Below are positions 25,733 to 38,800 of a DNA stretch of 64,000 nucleotides, one piece after another. The position numbers and the translations under genes were made by a program. This stretch comes from Ifrita kowaldi (Eukaryota > Chordata > Aves > Passeriformes > Cinclosomatidae), in assembly GCA_013398055.1 (NCBI GenBank), contig VZRS01002384.1, positions 175,558 to 239,557 of the forward strand, in the 5' to 3' direction. The notes under the pieces are model-generated. The model did no database searches. It was not told where the DNA came from and saw only the letters and a list, made by a program, of their open reading frames with translations. The first letter of the stretch is position 1, and every line of letters starts with the position of its first letter.

Positions 25733-27499
25733 TTTATTTGACAAAAAAAAACAAAAAAACAAACAAAAAAAAACCCACCCCAAAACAATAGTTAATGCTG
25801 GGAGAAGCCTGTAAAAAAAGGATAAGAAAAATTCCAGCCGTAGTTAATTTGGGATTCAGGGGTCCCTGTTGTAAATCTTGTACCTCATAGGCCTTAATAG
25901 ATTCTTATTTCACAAAATTGTGAAAACATTTCTATAAACTTGTATGCATTTTTTTACCAGAAACAAGCTGTTTCATGGTATAACTTAGTGTTGTCTAAAT
26001 AACAGTACTTTTTGGTTTATTTTCAACCTTTGTGACCTTTAGTTCTCTACTGGAATAGACAGTGAATGATCATTGCATATTAACCCTCTTCATCCCTTTT
26101 CTGGCTTCAGAGACCTCTACAGGGTCCTCTCTATCTAAAGAGAGTAATAGCAAAAACCCCTCCTTTTCTAATAAAATAAAAATAATTCCAGGAAAAAACT
26201 AAGTGCTTAAAGTAATGGCATCATTGAAACCCAGCTAAACTGATGTTTCCCACTAAACTACTTTTCTTTCACCCTTTTCTTGACTTTTTTGACTTGTAAC
26301 ATTTTTGCTCAACTTATTAAAATGAGGCTTATTGCTGTTGCTTCTATGTTGTTAACCTGGAACTTCAGCAACCTTGCTTCTGTTGAAGTATTTTGCAGTT
26401 AAATGTACTTTCTTCCTCTGTTCTTGCAAGCGTTCTTAGAACTTTAAAAGCCAGAAGAGATTAGAAACTAATTTTTCTATTATAGATTAGACATCCATAT
26501 TAACAGTGTCCTTCCTTTGCTAGACCCCAAGATTGTCACTAAATGCTATAAAACAGTGTAATCTGCTATCAAAATAGCTCCTGCAGCAGCACAGATTTAT
26601 GTTGGAGGTTCTTTCATTCTAATCCAGTGCTTGTAAGAACTCATGCTGCCTCAGAGAGCCTGGCAGGGTTACAGTGCAAATGTAAGTTGTTTTGAGGTTA
26701 TAGAATTGTGTCTGTTTCCTGTATCAAACATCAGTTGTAATTGCATAATATTTTAACTATGGTCTAGTTTTTCTGAATACCATAGTAGGTCTGCAGAAAC
26801 TCATATATGAGAGTAATCTGAAGTTCTATTGCTTTGGGATATTTCCTTGAACAGAATTTATCTTTTTATCATCAACTCAAAGATTTATTTTATAGGTCTT
26901 TAACTTTTGAGAACATAGATACAGCATTGGTCTTCATGTGCAGATTTAAATCTTGGGAATACCACAAATTGAACGAGTTAGTTTAAAATTTAATATTATT
27001 AATATGGTTAGCTGTTAAGGTTCACTGCTGCTTTTCTCAAGCATGTTGTTTAGCATAAGGACTGTTTTGTACTGGTCCTGTACTCCGTGTTTAGACCATC
27101 ATTGATCTGTGCAGTTTCAGTGTTGGGCATGAAGGTCTGATACCCTTTCTGCAGGAAGAATGGCTTAAGACAGACAGCTAACAAAAAATCTGGGTCAAAG
27201 GGGGTACATTCAGCAGGATATTCATCAAAATTTTCTGCACTTTCAATGGCAATATGTGAATTTTGGATTAAAAAAATTAAGGCTGTTCTTGGGCAACTAA
27301 TTTTTACCCTCTTAATTATCTTTCATCAGATTTCAATAACAGGATTCTGAATGAGCTCCAGTAAGAATAGGAATTCAGCTGTGCCTGTCTGTGTGAGTCC
27401 AGTGTAATTAAGACTTCACATGTGTTTTAACTAAAACTGTATTTGTGGCTCAGTGGGCAGTTAAATATTCATGCTCAGAAAAACACAAAATAAAAGTTG
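25733..27499. other. Region immediately upstream of candidate TPO promoter
   Basis: A-rich run after the CR1 fragment (25741-25785), then AT-rich sequence without exons. May contain TPO regulatory elements, but none can be named from sequence alone. Confidence 0.5.
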
Positions 27500-27575
27500 C
27501 CTTTCAGTGTTTTCATCACAGACCAATTTATTGGATGTAACTATTTAAGGCCCACTGTTGACAAATACTTCAACT
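27500..27575 (+). promoter_or_regulatory. Candidate TPO core promoter
   Basis: A TATA-like TATTTAAGG lies at 27542-27550. Just upstream (27522-27533) are two convergent CCAAT boxes (CCAAT, two bases, ATTGG). A consensus splice donor follows 72 bases after the TATA-like box. The coding start exon at 29718 has a splice acceptor immediately before its ATG, so a non-coding first exon must exist upstream; this is the best candidate I saw. Mammalian TPO promoters are known to be driven by NKX2-1, PAX8 and FOXE1, but I cannot assign those sites with confidence here. Inference only. Confidence 0.35.
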
Positions 27576-27622
27576 GCAACAAATGGGCAAAGGTTGAGAT
27601 CCTTATTCAAGCAAACCTTGAT
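27575..27622 (+). other. TPO: Candidate non-coding first exon of TPO
   Basis: The start is set about 25-30 bases after the TATA-like box at 27542-27550 and is approximate. The end is the donor GTAAGTAT at 27623. It would splice to 29718 over an intron of about 2.1 kb, placing the ATG directly after the junction. It holds one short upstream ORF, ATG at 27583 with a stop four codons later (27595-27597), which could damp translation if the exon is real. Human TPO also has a non-coding first exon. No transcript evidence is available. Confidence 0.3.
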
Positions 27623-29717
27623 GTAAGTATGCTCTTTTTGAACTAAATGGGGAAGCTTTGATTTTTGGCTGTGAAAATCAAACCTGTTTTTCACTTTAGG
27701 AAAGTCTCTCATCTCTCAGAAATTAAACCTGTAGTACTTGTGAAGTATATGAAAGGATATATTGAGAGCTTCTTATTGTATTAGGTGTTCGGAATGGATC
27801 TGCTTTTCTCAATGGTTTGCCGTGCCTTAGAAGAAGTCAATCTTCTTTATACTTTCTTATGTGAGGAAACATCGTCTTACAAGGTTTACAGTTTGGAACA
27901 GGCTTAAAGAGGTATTGCAAATTTGACGTCTTGTCTGCAATTTAAATCCTCCAGCCGAGGAGCATAAACCTTCTTTTCCATCAGAGGTTTTTTTCCCTTT
28001 GCTCTGTGCTTACTTCTCAACCACGTCCACTCATCTTTGCAGTGAACAGGTTATGGATGATATTCCCAAACCGCTGTAATAACATCCTGGAGTTTGTCCT
28101 CCAGTCAGTTCACATGCTTCTAGGTTTCCTTTCACCACCATATTCCACAGCCTCAAGCTCCAGGATGCCCCCTGCTACCCACCCCCTACTTCCCTTATCC
28201 CGTACGGCAGGGATCAACACTCTGATCTTTGGCTCCACCTTGTGATCTCCCCGTCGTGACCAGCAAAGATTAAATGAGGGAATCTTCAGTAATGTTTCCA
28301 GATCTGATCTTGACCTCTCTGCCTCTATAGTAAATAGGAAAAAAACTCAGCCAAGTAGATTCTTTAGGTCAAACTAGTGACTTTAAAAGAAGCAATAGGA
28401 CTGAAAGGTGTAACTAAAGAAAAATAGCTAGGGTCAGAGAAAAATATTGGGTAAAAAGTGCTGAAAGGAAGTTGGTGGGCAACCTGGGTGTTATCATCTG
28501 AATTCAAAATAGTCATTTTGGTAAAGCACAAATTATAGAATGCATAAAATAGAACACAGAGTTTTTTGTCAAATACAGTCACAAAAATAACTAGTGAAAA
28601 GTAGTTTATTTTACTGCATAATGACTTTTTTTTTAACATGAACTTTTTTTTTCTTCTCATTTTCAGGAAAGAACTGACTACACAATTATCTTTTGATTCC
28701 TAGCAGGAAAAAATAAACAAGTCAAGTGTTAACGTCAGTTTCTGCTTTGTGGGAACATAACTGTGGCCAAAAAGATTTTGAAATAATTTGCACTGTTAAA
28801 ACTTGAGTGAGTACCAGTGCATAAAGCTGATAGCCTAAACTGGGCCCCTGGAAAGTACTTGGCTTTCATAATTCAGAACAGTTACTGCCATCGATAAAGT
28901 ACAGAACTGTGGAAGATAATCTCCTCAGCAGACAAAAGGTCAGACAATAAAACTTTTGCTTGCCATTTTCCAGAAGAAATTAATCATATTAACTCATGAA
29001 ATGCAAAAGGAAGGGGTGTTTTCACATTGAATTTCTGTGGGCAATATAGTTTCTCTGAATTTTCAGACTTGATTAATTTTTTTTTTTTAATTTTGGTAGG
29101 ATATGGAACCAAAAATATTTCAAATCTTTCAATTTCCAGTCAACATAGTGCATGTGTAGAATGATACCTCTTGTGGAGTTTTTATATTTGCACTGCTGTA
29201 AGAACTGCCGGAGTAGCAGTACTGAAATGGAGAATGCAGCTCACCTCAGCTGTGTGAGCATATTCACTGTGCTGCTTTGATACCACAGTAATCTATGGAT
29301 AGGAGCATAGATTAGGGTCTGATTGGTGTTATTAGTTTGGCCATTTCATTATCTTATGTGCAATCACTAATTTACAATCAAATCAGTCTAATGCACAGAG
29401 AAGTTCAAAATGAATGGTGGTAAAATATTGATGTATTTCTAATATTAAGTGCTGCTGGTATTGTGAGAACATATTACGTTGTAAAATAAAGTTATGTCTC
29501 ACTGTGCTAGATGCTTCTCAAAATGTAAAAGAAAAGTAATAAGTAAGGAAGGGGAAAAGAGAAAGTGAATTACTTTGAACTTCAAAAACAGTCAAACATG
29601 GCTGGAAATCTAATTTTAAAGTAAAATTTGCTCTAACAGGAAATTATTTATAGTCTGGCTTGTAATTACAAGATGCATATATATTTTTTTTCAACAATTA
29701 TCTCTTCCTTCTTGTAG

Positions 29718-29811
29718 ATGAAAATTTTCATTATTTTGGGAATTTCAGCAGCTATAGCCTTCACAGCTGTTTTCTTTTCTTTCCTTGAAATACGGAAAGA
29801 CACCATCTTTG
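29718..29811 (+). CDS. TPO: TPO coding exon 1, signal peptide
   Basis: Encodes residues 1-31 plus one base. A pyrimidine-rich acceptor (tctcttccttcttgtag) ends exactly at the ATG, so the exon begins with the start codon; the donor is GTAAGT at 29812. The peptide begins MKIFIILGISAA and continues with a hydrophobic core (IAFTAVFFSF) followed by charged residues (EIRKD). That is a typical secretory signal, expected for a type I membrane protein entering the ER. The sequence itself is poorly conserved with mammals; the assignment rests on position, phase and hydrophobic pattern. Confidence 0.9.
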
Positions 29812-32800
29812 GTAAGTAACAGTAAAAATACATTTTTATTTCTCATGTTGACTGTTAAGCTGAAAATACACTGGCATGCAGACAGTTTAGCAATGGCAGT
29901 ATAGCTTAATCTCTTCTGTGTGCAAAATACACTATCTGGCTTATGAGAGAACTATTCCATGGATGTTTTCCTTTAAAATGCTATTTCAGAAACTCAACAA
30001 GTAAAACTTTGTATGTGTAGTGTATCTCAGTCACTTCTTTGACTAGGAGTGATTTTGCTTTCTTAGTGATGTTCATATGTCAGATGACATGTTAACAAGC
30101 ACGATTGCTGGGTTTCTTCCCCCATCTGCTAATCATTACCTTTGGTCATCCTGGGCTAGAGGCAGTTGCCATAGGATGTCCCACCTGGCACTCTCCTGCT
30201 GTCCCACAAGGGTGCTTCTCTTCCGTGGGTCTGTTGGCTGCTGGCACCCTGTGGATTTTGGAGCATCTCAGACTGCAGTATTCCCTATGTTCAAAAAATG
30301 TAATCTTGTCATTTTTACCACCATTTGCATCTGTTTAATTTAAATCAGTTAATAATAAACTAGAAGTGTAGCAGATACTAGACTGAGTTTTAAAAGAAAT
30401 CTGCAGAAGCTGATTTTACATGAAATTAGGGCAGAGATAGTAAAGAAACAGTATTTCAAACTACAATCTCTTATATAGCTGTATACATCATTCATAAGAC
30501 ATGATGATATGATTCCCTAGGAAAGTTTTCACCTGAAGTTAGTGTAGAATCACAAAAAAACCAAAGTTATATACAAACATATTAAATTAAAACAAATTCC
30601 CAAGCTGTTACTTCTTATGAGAAATCTTTTTTGTACGATGACTGCCAAACAGGAGATCAGGTTTTCTTTCCAGAGTGGATTCTTTACTTTGAGCTTCCAT
30701 ACAAATTGTTTGGAAAGAAGTGGTCTAAAATGACCACATTGTGTTGTATGTTAGTTAATACAAAATGAATCCAAGAATAATAGAATGGTTTAGGTTGGAA
30801 GAGGCCTTAATGATTATCTAGCTCCACACCCTCTGCCATGTGTAGGGATGATGTTCACAAGACCAGGTTGTTCAGGGCCCCATCCAACGTGGCTTTCAAC
30901 ACTTCCAGGTACGAGGCATCCACAACTTCTCTGGACAACCTTGTTGCAGTGCTTCACCACCTTCCCAGTAAAGGATTTCTTCATAACATCTAACCTAAAC
31001 CTGCCCTCTCTCAGTTTAAAACCATTGCCTCTCATCCTGTCCCATACCTGCCCATATAAGAAGTCCCTCTCCCTCTGTTTTTATATGCTTCCCCTAGGCA
31101 CAGGAAAGCACCAATATACATAAATATATGTGGACTATAAACAAATAGAATAGATGAAATGCGATTCTTTTTATAGTAGGTGTTCTTTGTTCTAATGAGA
31201 CAGTACAAGATAATGTTTCTTACTCAAGAACCACATTTTTGAAGACAGTGTATTGGTACAAAAATCATACTTGCATATTATATTTCTCAGAGCTAAGCCC
31301 CCTAAAAGTAATTTAAAAACATGCTGTATTAAATTCTAAAAGAATTACTTATTGTATAACCTATGAAAATCCAACTTGCTTTTTAACATAGACTCAAAAA
31401 GGTTTTCAGAAGTACCAGAAATCTGACTAACATCAAATGAATCATCTGAATATTTTATTACGCATAGGTGAAAAAGGGAAATAACTACTGCTATACTTAG
31501 ATACTGAAAACTTTAGTAGAGAATAATTCAGCCTAGGAAAGATTACTCCTCATCACACATTTCTCTTCCTTGAGCTGAGTGCCCTATTCAAAAAATAGAT
31601 GATAGAAATAGCACAGTATGGATTACAGATAGAATATGCTCCCCTAAAACTACACTGTACATAAATGATGAACGATTGTACATGAATGATTGTTATTATT
31701 TGTTATTATTTGTTTTCTAAGAAAAAAATTGGCCATTCCACGAAATTCAGATAAAAATAAAACAGCTGGACTTTAAACACGACTGATTCTTTTATTATAA
31801 AGCAACATGTACCCGAAAGAGGAATAAACTAAGCCTCATGATAGCACTATACAAAATAGCACAGCTGAAGTATTATTACGTTCACATATATCTTTCCATA
31901 AAACATAGCTGAAGAAATGAGAATAGGGCTTTCATGCACTGGCTCCATCTCAGGTCTTAATTTTCCTTAAATATGAACTTGAATTCTTCATGTGGCTCAG
32001 ACCAGCTCATATTACCTGTGAGGAAGGCTCAGATTTGTCCTGTCAATCCAAGGACAGTTTGATGAAAAATACAGATGAAGCCTAAGGAACACAGTTGCAT
32101 CCAGAGAACACATTTGCTGCTAAACAACATGTACATAACTGGATTTATACTTCAAGAAACAGCAAGGAAATCTAACTCCTTCAGTCTTATAAATTATGGA
32201 AGAATTGATTTACTGCCCCAACTTTAACTTTCAGAAAGGTCAGAAGCCACAACATTAATTTCAGGAATAAAATATGGAGATGGTTTTAAAGGGCAAAAAT
32301 TTCACCATAATATCAGAAATTTGTATATTTTCTAACTGTAAATATTTTAATAAATATATTTTAAATTAACATATTTATCTTTGTTTCATTTTTTTCCCTG
32401 TTGAGAACAAATTGAAGATAACTGCATTACTAAGGCTATCCAGAAGGGCTCTAGTCTGGTGGATTATGCTGCACGTTATGAAATTAAAAGGTAAAAAAAA
32501 AGAGAAGAATCTATTCAGTAAAAAACCTTTCATAACAGAAAAGTTTGATGTCAGTCTTTCTGTTTTTAGAACCCATACAATCACAGATTCACTGCTCCCA
32601 TTACCTTTGAGGAATCTAGAGGAAGGTGACCCTGCCCATGGCAGTGGGGTGGAACTAGGGGGTTTCTAAGTTCCTTCCAACCCAATTCATTCTATGATTA
32701 CGTCAGTGACCATTTGATCCAATATGACCTTGTGCATTACCACCATATAAGCAGCTCTCTTAAAATGTGAGACAAAATAAGAAACCCAAAAATAAATACT

Positions 32801-35800
32801 AATGTTTTTCTGAATTAAATAGCACAACAAATTCCATTAACATGTGGCTCAAATTTTATACTTTTATGGACACAGTTTTGAACATTAATTATATTTTTTC
32901 CAGTGCAGAGTGAGATGGCATCAGGAGCCAAATCCTATTGCCTTAAATTGGACTGTTATAGTGAATTTACTATTTCCTCTTCTATCTACAGCAGATGTAA
33001 AAATAGATAAGGGAAAGGAAATAAAACATTCATCTTGGACTGTGGATAGGTAACAAACTAGGGAAAGCTCCTTTGTGCTTGAGTTATAGTATGAGAGTGA
33101 GTTCTTACAACCATTTTCTGACTAGGTTTCTGTGCTACGCAAAATTAAATTCTTTCCAAAATTTGGTACACATCAGCTAAGTTTTACAGGGTACAATCAC
33201 CCCGCTTTTGCTTAGACTTTCCTAAAGACTGTGATTTGAAAATGAGTCATGATTTGCAGAGCTCTGTGAGAGTTAACTGTTTATACAGACAGACCTTGTC
33301 AAGACCTGTTGCCTCTCTGTACGTAGAGACTGAGGTCACTTTCAGTTTTTAGTGTTAGTATTTTGGTGACAACCCTGAGGCATTTAAAATTTAAAAGCAT
33401 AAGTCTCAAGCTTTCAGTGGCTCAGCTGCCTCATGTACTAGATGGAGATACTGATGTTTGTCTGTCTCACAGGATATTGTGGCAATTATTTGATTAATAT
33501 CTTAAAGATGATAAATGCTAAGAGATGCTAAAGATAAATGTTTAACAATGATTGTTTCAATTAGGAATTGAAATGTTATTAGGAATAAATCTGAGACCAC
33601 TTACTCGCCCTGGACAATAGTCACCAGACTATTAAGCTTCCTTTGAAATACTGTGTATGTGGATATATAGACTTTAAAGAGAATTGGTGCTCAGAAGTGC
33701 TGTTGGTCTTTGGTATTAAATGTTACGTGAAAGCAAAGCCTACTCACAGCAGTGAGTTGGGAGCCCACTTTTGTGACTATCCTGCACAAGGTCTTCCACT
33801 TAGTGCTACAGGCTCTGCTCACCCCAACAGTTTCTGTCTCATCCTAAAGGCTTCCCACAAACTGAACTCTTGTTGTGTGTGTCCAACAGAAGGGCAGTTT
33901 CTCTTCTAGAATTTTCCTTGCAGAACAAGGTCACAAAATAGTCTTCCTCTTTGCTTTCCCAATGTACTCTTCAATCAAAATATACCTTAAACTTTCAACC
34001 CATCCAGCAACAACCCTACAGCTTTATTGGTATGAAAAAGTTCTAAAAATGCATACATTGCAAAACCTTCTGTATTTATCTCAATTACAGAAAGATCCAA
34101 GGAAATGGAATAGCAACCCCTACTTTGCTGCTGGCTTTCTCAAAATTTCCTGAACAAGACAGTCAAGATATTTCCCAAGCAGCTGAACGAATGGAAATGT
34201 CAATTCAGGTGCTGAGACAAAAAGTTTGCCAGAAGCACAAACGTTCATTGCATCCAACTGGTAAATATAGTATATTGACGTTGGCAAACCACCCTATTGA
34301 TTTGCTGAATGTTGTCTTTTAGATTAAAGTTGGGTTAAGTTCACTTTTGTTTTACTTTTGCACTTTCTTTTGTTCTTGAAAGCACCTTAGATAGGTTTAC
34401 ATTTTTCTTTGCTGGAGTGTGGGTGGTGTTCCTACAGTTGAGGAGAGCAGCATTACGCTATTGGCATCCTGTGAACTCATGACGGTGTATTGCCTATAAA
34501 TCAGCCTGCATATCCTCAGTGTTGCAAGCTTCTTGTTTACAGTGAAATATCTATCTTCCCCAGCAGCTTGGGTTTAGTGCTTGATCTTCCATCACACTAT
34601 GGCACTGGCATTTTCAAACACACTTCCCCTCAACATATGCATATCCCTCTTTTAAAAAAGTATGTTCTTATTTCCAAAACTAATTTTATAATGCATTGCT
34701 GTTACACATTTATTTCCACTTTAACTGATTTTTTATGTTAGATAAAACATAAAAAAGGAAAAAAGAAAAGAAAAAGAAGAAAGAGGGATAGTCCAGAAAG
34801 TTCAATGTTGTCTAAGTAAAATACTTGCTGTTAATTTGAGATGAATTTCTCTATCTGGTGTCTGGAAGGTTCAAAATATCAGAAACATTGACTTTTTTCC
34901 CGCATAATTTAATTCTGTCACTTCTGTGAAGTGTTCTGTCTTAGTATTGTAACAGTTTTTTCCCAAGATATAGAAGCACTAGAGTGCTGTAGACAAACAT
35001 AAAGCTCCACAGTTATTATACTATTTTATTTCCTTGCAGAAATATCTGGCTTACTAAACTAATGGGACACTTGTAGAACTAAAAATATATCTCTATCGAT
35101 ATGAGTATTTCTGTGCATATATTTACGTGCACACACACACACACACGCAATTATTTTTGGTCTGTGCGATTTCAAAAGAAATTGAATTTTTAAATTGCAG
35201 AAGAAGTGCACAAAGCTCTTGTTAATTTTTAGAGTTGAAACAATGCTAATGTAATGCGAATATACACTGTACAATCTATGTGCCACAACAACATAGTTTT
35301 ACATGAATTACATTTACATAACTGGGGAGCTGACCTCTGAGTATAATTTTGAACCTGAACTAACACAGAAGTACAGCTCTATCCACAAATTTGGCACGAG
35401 TAACTAGTACATAATGACAAGATTACGTAGCCAGTCTAATAACTTTTTCTCTCTCTGTTCTTGCTACTACCTTGTACAGATTCTAACTGCTCAACAGAAA
35501 ATATTTTGAGCTGATTTGGCTCTTGAATCTTTGCTTTGCTGGCTTAATTTTTTGGACTGAACAATGAACTAAAGCAGCTTAATTCAGAGTTGAATGGGCA
35601 GAACAAATAGGTGTTGGGACTGGGTGATCTGCAGTGGGGAGACAAGGGCAATATATGTTACATGTTACCTCTGCCCTCATCTTTTATCATGTGATGGTCG
35701 CGGTCACTTTAAATGTCAAGGGTTCTCTGAGTTCAGGAAGGATATTCATGGAATCATAGAATGGTTTGTGTTGGAAGGAGCCTTAGAAACTCCCTAGTTC

Positions 35801-38800
35801 CAGCCCCCCTGCCATGGGAAGGGTCACCTTCCTCTAGACCAGGTTGCTCCTTTTTCACATGTACATCTACCTCCAGCTGGCCATACATAATTCAATACCT
35901 GCAGAGGTGAGAACAGGTCTCTCTTACACAACAGTGTGGCTTTGTCCCTCAACATCCCATTCTCACTGGGAGCCCCATCTTGGATTGTATTAGAAATATA
36001 TTTATAACATGCTCTTTACTGGTACAAAGGAACTTGGTTGTACCTGGCTTCCAAATTCCAGCTAATAATTCTGATTGTCTTCCACTCAACACTGAATTCT
36101 ATAGTCATCTGCAGGGTCTTTAAATTTGCATCTTTCCAGTCCCACATTTTTCCTCCTTGGCATATACTTTTATTCTTGAGTGGCATTTTTTATGCCTTTG
36201 TTGTAAGCACAGGGACCAGCCAAGCAAAGACATACAATGCAGGGAAAGAAGGAAGCAGAGAGAAGGTCAGCCTCAGTTCTCAGCTATTGCTGGACCTCTT
36301 TCTTCTCATTCCCTATGCATCAGATAATAAAACCAGCTCTTCCTCTAAGTCCCTGAGACAGCCTCTTGCAGCACTTCTCACTAAATGCTCTTTCCTAGGA
36401 AGGAGGAGAATTCTGTAGATGAGGCTGACAATAATGCATTTTCTACTGGAGCAGCTGAATCTGATAGAGCAAATTGCTTGTCTGGGTTCTTCCTTTCAGA
36501 TCATTTATCAGCTGATCTGCTCACTATGATTGCTAATATTTCTGGATGTCTGCCTTATATGTTGCCACCAAAATGTCCAAATAATTGCTTAGCTAATAAA
36601 TATCGACTCATCACTGGTGCCTGCAATAACAGGTATGTATGATAAGAATTGTGTCCGGAAAAATCCTTCTTTCTCATTCTTTCAACTCAAGAAGCTGTGT
36701 TTACTTTTTCTGGGGAAATTGGTGGAGGAGGCCTGACGTTAATCTGTTAACTTCGGAATCAACTGTAAATGAGGTGCCTGTGAAAGTTCCCAGTGGAAGA
36801 ACCCATCATTTAAACTTTGGTACGTTAATTTTTGTAGACAGGCTTTCCCTCTGAAAGCTTCTAAGATTATGTGAGGAACTTTACATTTAGGGAGAGCTGA
36901 TTGAGTAGATTCTTTCTTCTATATAAAAAGCAAACTTAATTCTAACCCAGCATTTATTTTTGATTGAAGTGGATAAAATTATATAAAGCAGGAAAACAAT
37001 ATTACTTCACAAGAGTAAATATTTTTGTACTTTCCCACAACATGAATCTAAAAATTCTAGGTGATCTATTTAATTTTAGATATCTGGTTGTATATGTTTA
37101 GTGGCTATTTTTTACTACTACTATCTACTTATTGCCTAATCTATGTGACAATTTTTTCCTGCAAAACCCAACATAATAGATGTACCTGTCTTTTCAGAAT
37201 CCTCCAATGCAATAAGAGTGTAAAACTGAGAATGGGAGCCCCTTTTAAGTACAAGGGTAAACAATATTTGTATTCAGCAGCCTCTGAATACATAGACCTT
37301 ATTTCACAAGCTGAAAGGTGGACTGTAAGTCTACAAGTGAAGTGCTGCAGAGATGAAAATGGAAGGCCATTGTCATTGTACAGGTTAAGGTTTTGCAATG
37401 TGGTGAATAAAGAGCAGTAAAATTCTGCAGTTTTATTATTCAGCAAGTCTGGTTTTATGAGATGAATCTGTTTTGCTACATCACAAGTTATTTGCAAGGA
37501 GCGTGCCTGATAGACTCTTTGCTGAAAGGACATAACCTGATATGCATCAGTGTTATAAATCTAACTATGTGGATATCCATAATTTCCCCCAGGCATGTTC
37601 AGAGTTGCTTGGAATCTGAACCAGCAGCTAGTACAATATTTGCGCTGACAACTCCATCAGGGCTTGAATACATTGTCCAAGATTCATGCAGCTGAACATA
37701 GACACATGGCTGAAGCTCTTAATTTACAGGCATGGCCATGTAGTCTTTCTCCCTAGAGATGGAGAGAAGCACTCTGCTATAGGTAAAGTCCTTTTTCTCT
37801 TCAGTGGCTGATAATACTAGGATGTATATCGGCTTTTCAGTCTGGTGTCTAAAGCTGGGTAGGGTAAATACGATTCATTGAGTCTGGTTTGTAGTACTCT
37901 GTTCTACTTTGTATTTTTTTATGCTTGCACCGCATCAGAATTTAAACCCACCACTCATATTTGGTGGTATTTTAGACTTCTTGCTCTAAACATCTGTAAA
38001 TTTTGCAAGGCAGCAAAAAACTCTCCAAAACCAAAGACTTTCAAACCAGTGAGTCATATCTTAACTGATTCTAAAACTTTGTGAACTCCTTGAAACACCA
38101 CTAGCTCTACTGAAATACATCAGCTTAAAATCCCATTATACTGTAATGTAAATAACATATTCTGTGATGTAAGGTAGCTTGAAAGACTTCAGACATTAAA
38201 TGAAGTACCAGTCTGTGCTTTTCCTTGCTTTACAGCTTCCAGTTTCTGGCAGAAAATATATCGGGACCTTTGTTGCCCTTGTACTTTTCCTCACTCAGTT
38301 TGAATATGTAGCTGTCCTGTAGAACAGTAAATGCTGCATTTCGTAAGTGAAATTTAAAAACAGAATTTATACTGGAATTAATTGTGGGTCTTCAAGAAAA
38401 ATCTATTTAAATCTATTTAGAAGTGAGCAAGGAAATGCTTTACAGATGGTTTACTAAATCAGTTTGCATGTTTGGGACAAATCTGATCAATTACAAAGGA
38501 TTTATTGCACAGCATTGAGATTGCTTTGTTTTAGTGTGCACTTCGGAGAACAGAGATGTAGCAGAATAGCATAAACATGACCTTCCATGGAGAATAGCAA
38601 CATAACATTCCCAGCAGAGTTATTATCCACTTTTACTAGTAACAAATGTTAACAGATTTTAGTTTTCTTTCTGCCTAAACAAGCAAAATAAAATTACATT
38701 ATTTTAAAATTAAGAATAAGGAATAGAAGGAAAATCCAAAGAGTTCTTCTTTTCCCATTTTTCAATCCCAACTATCTAGTATTGATCTGTGTATTTTTTT

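Noticed and set aside
1..27000. Last exons of SNTG2, expected upstream of TPO by synteny
   Set aside because: I looked for C-terminal syntrophin motifs on the plus strand and found none; the gene probably ends further upstream.
37061..37533. Frames of 119 and 130 codons on opposite strands in TPO intron 4
   Set aside because: Mutually overlapping, no known domain, inside a normal intron; likely chance.
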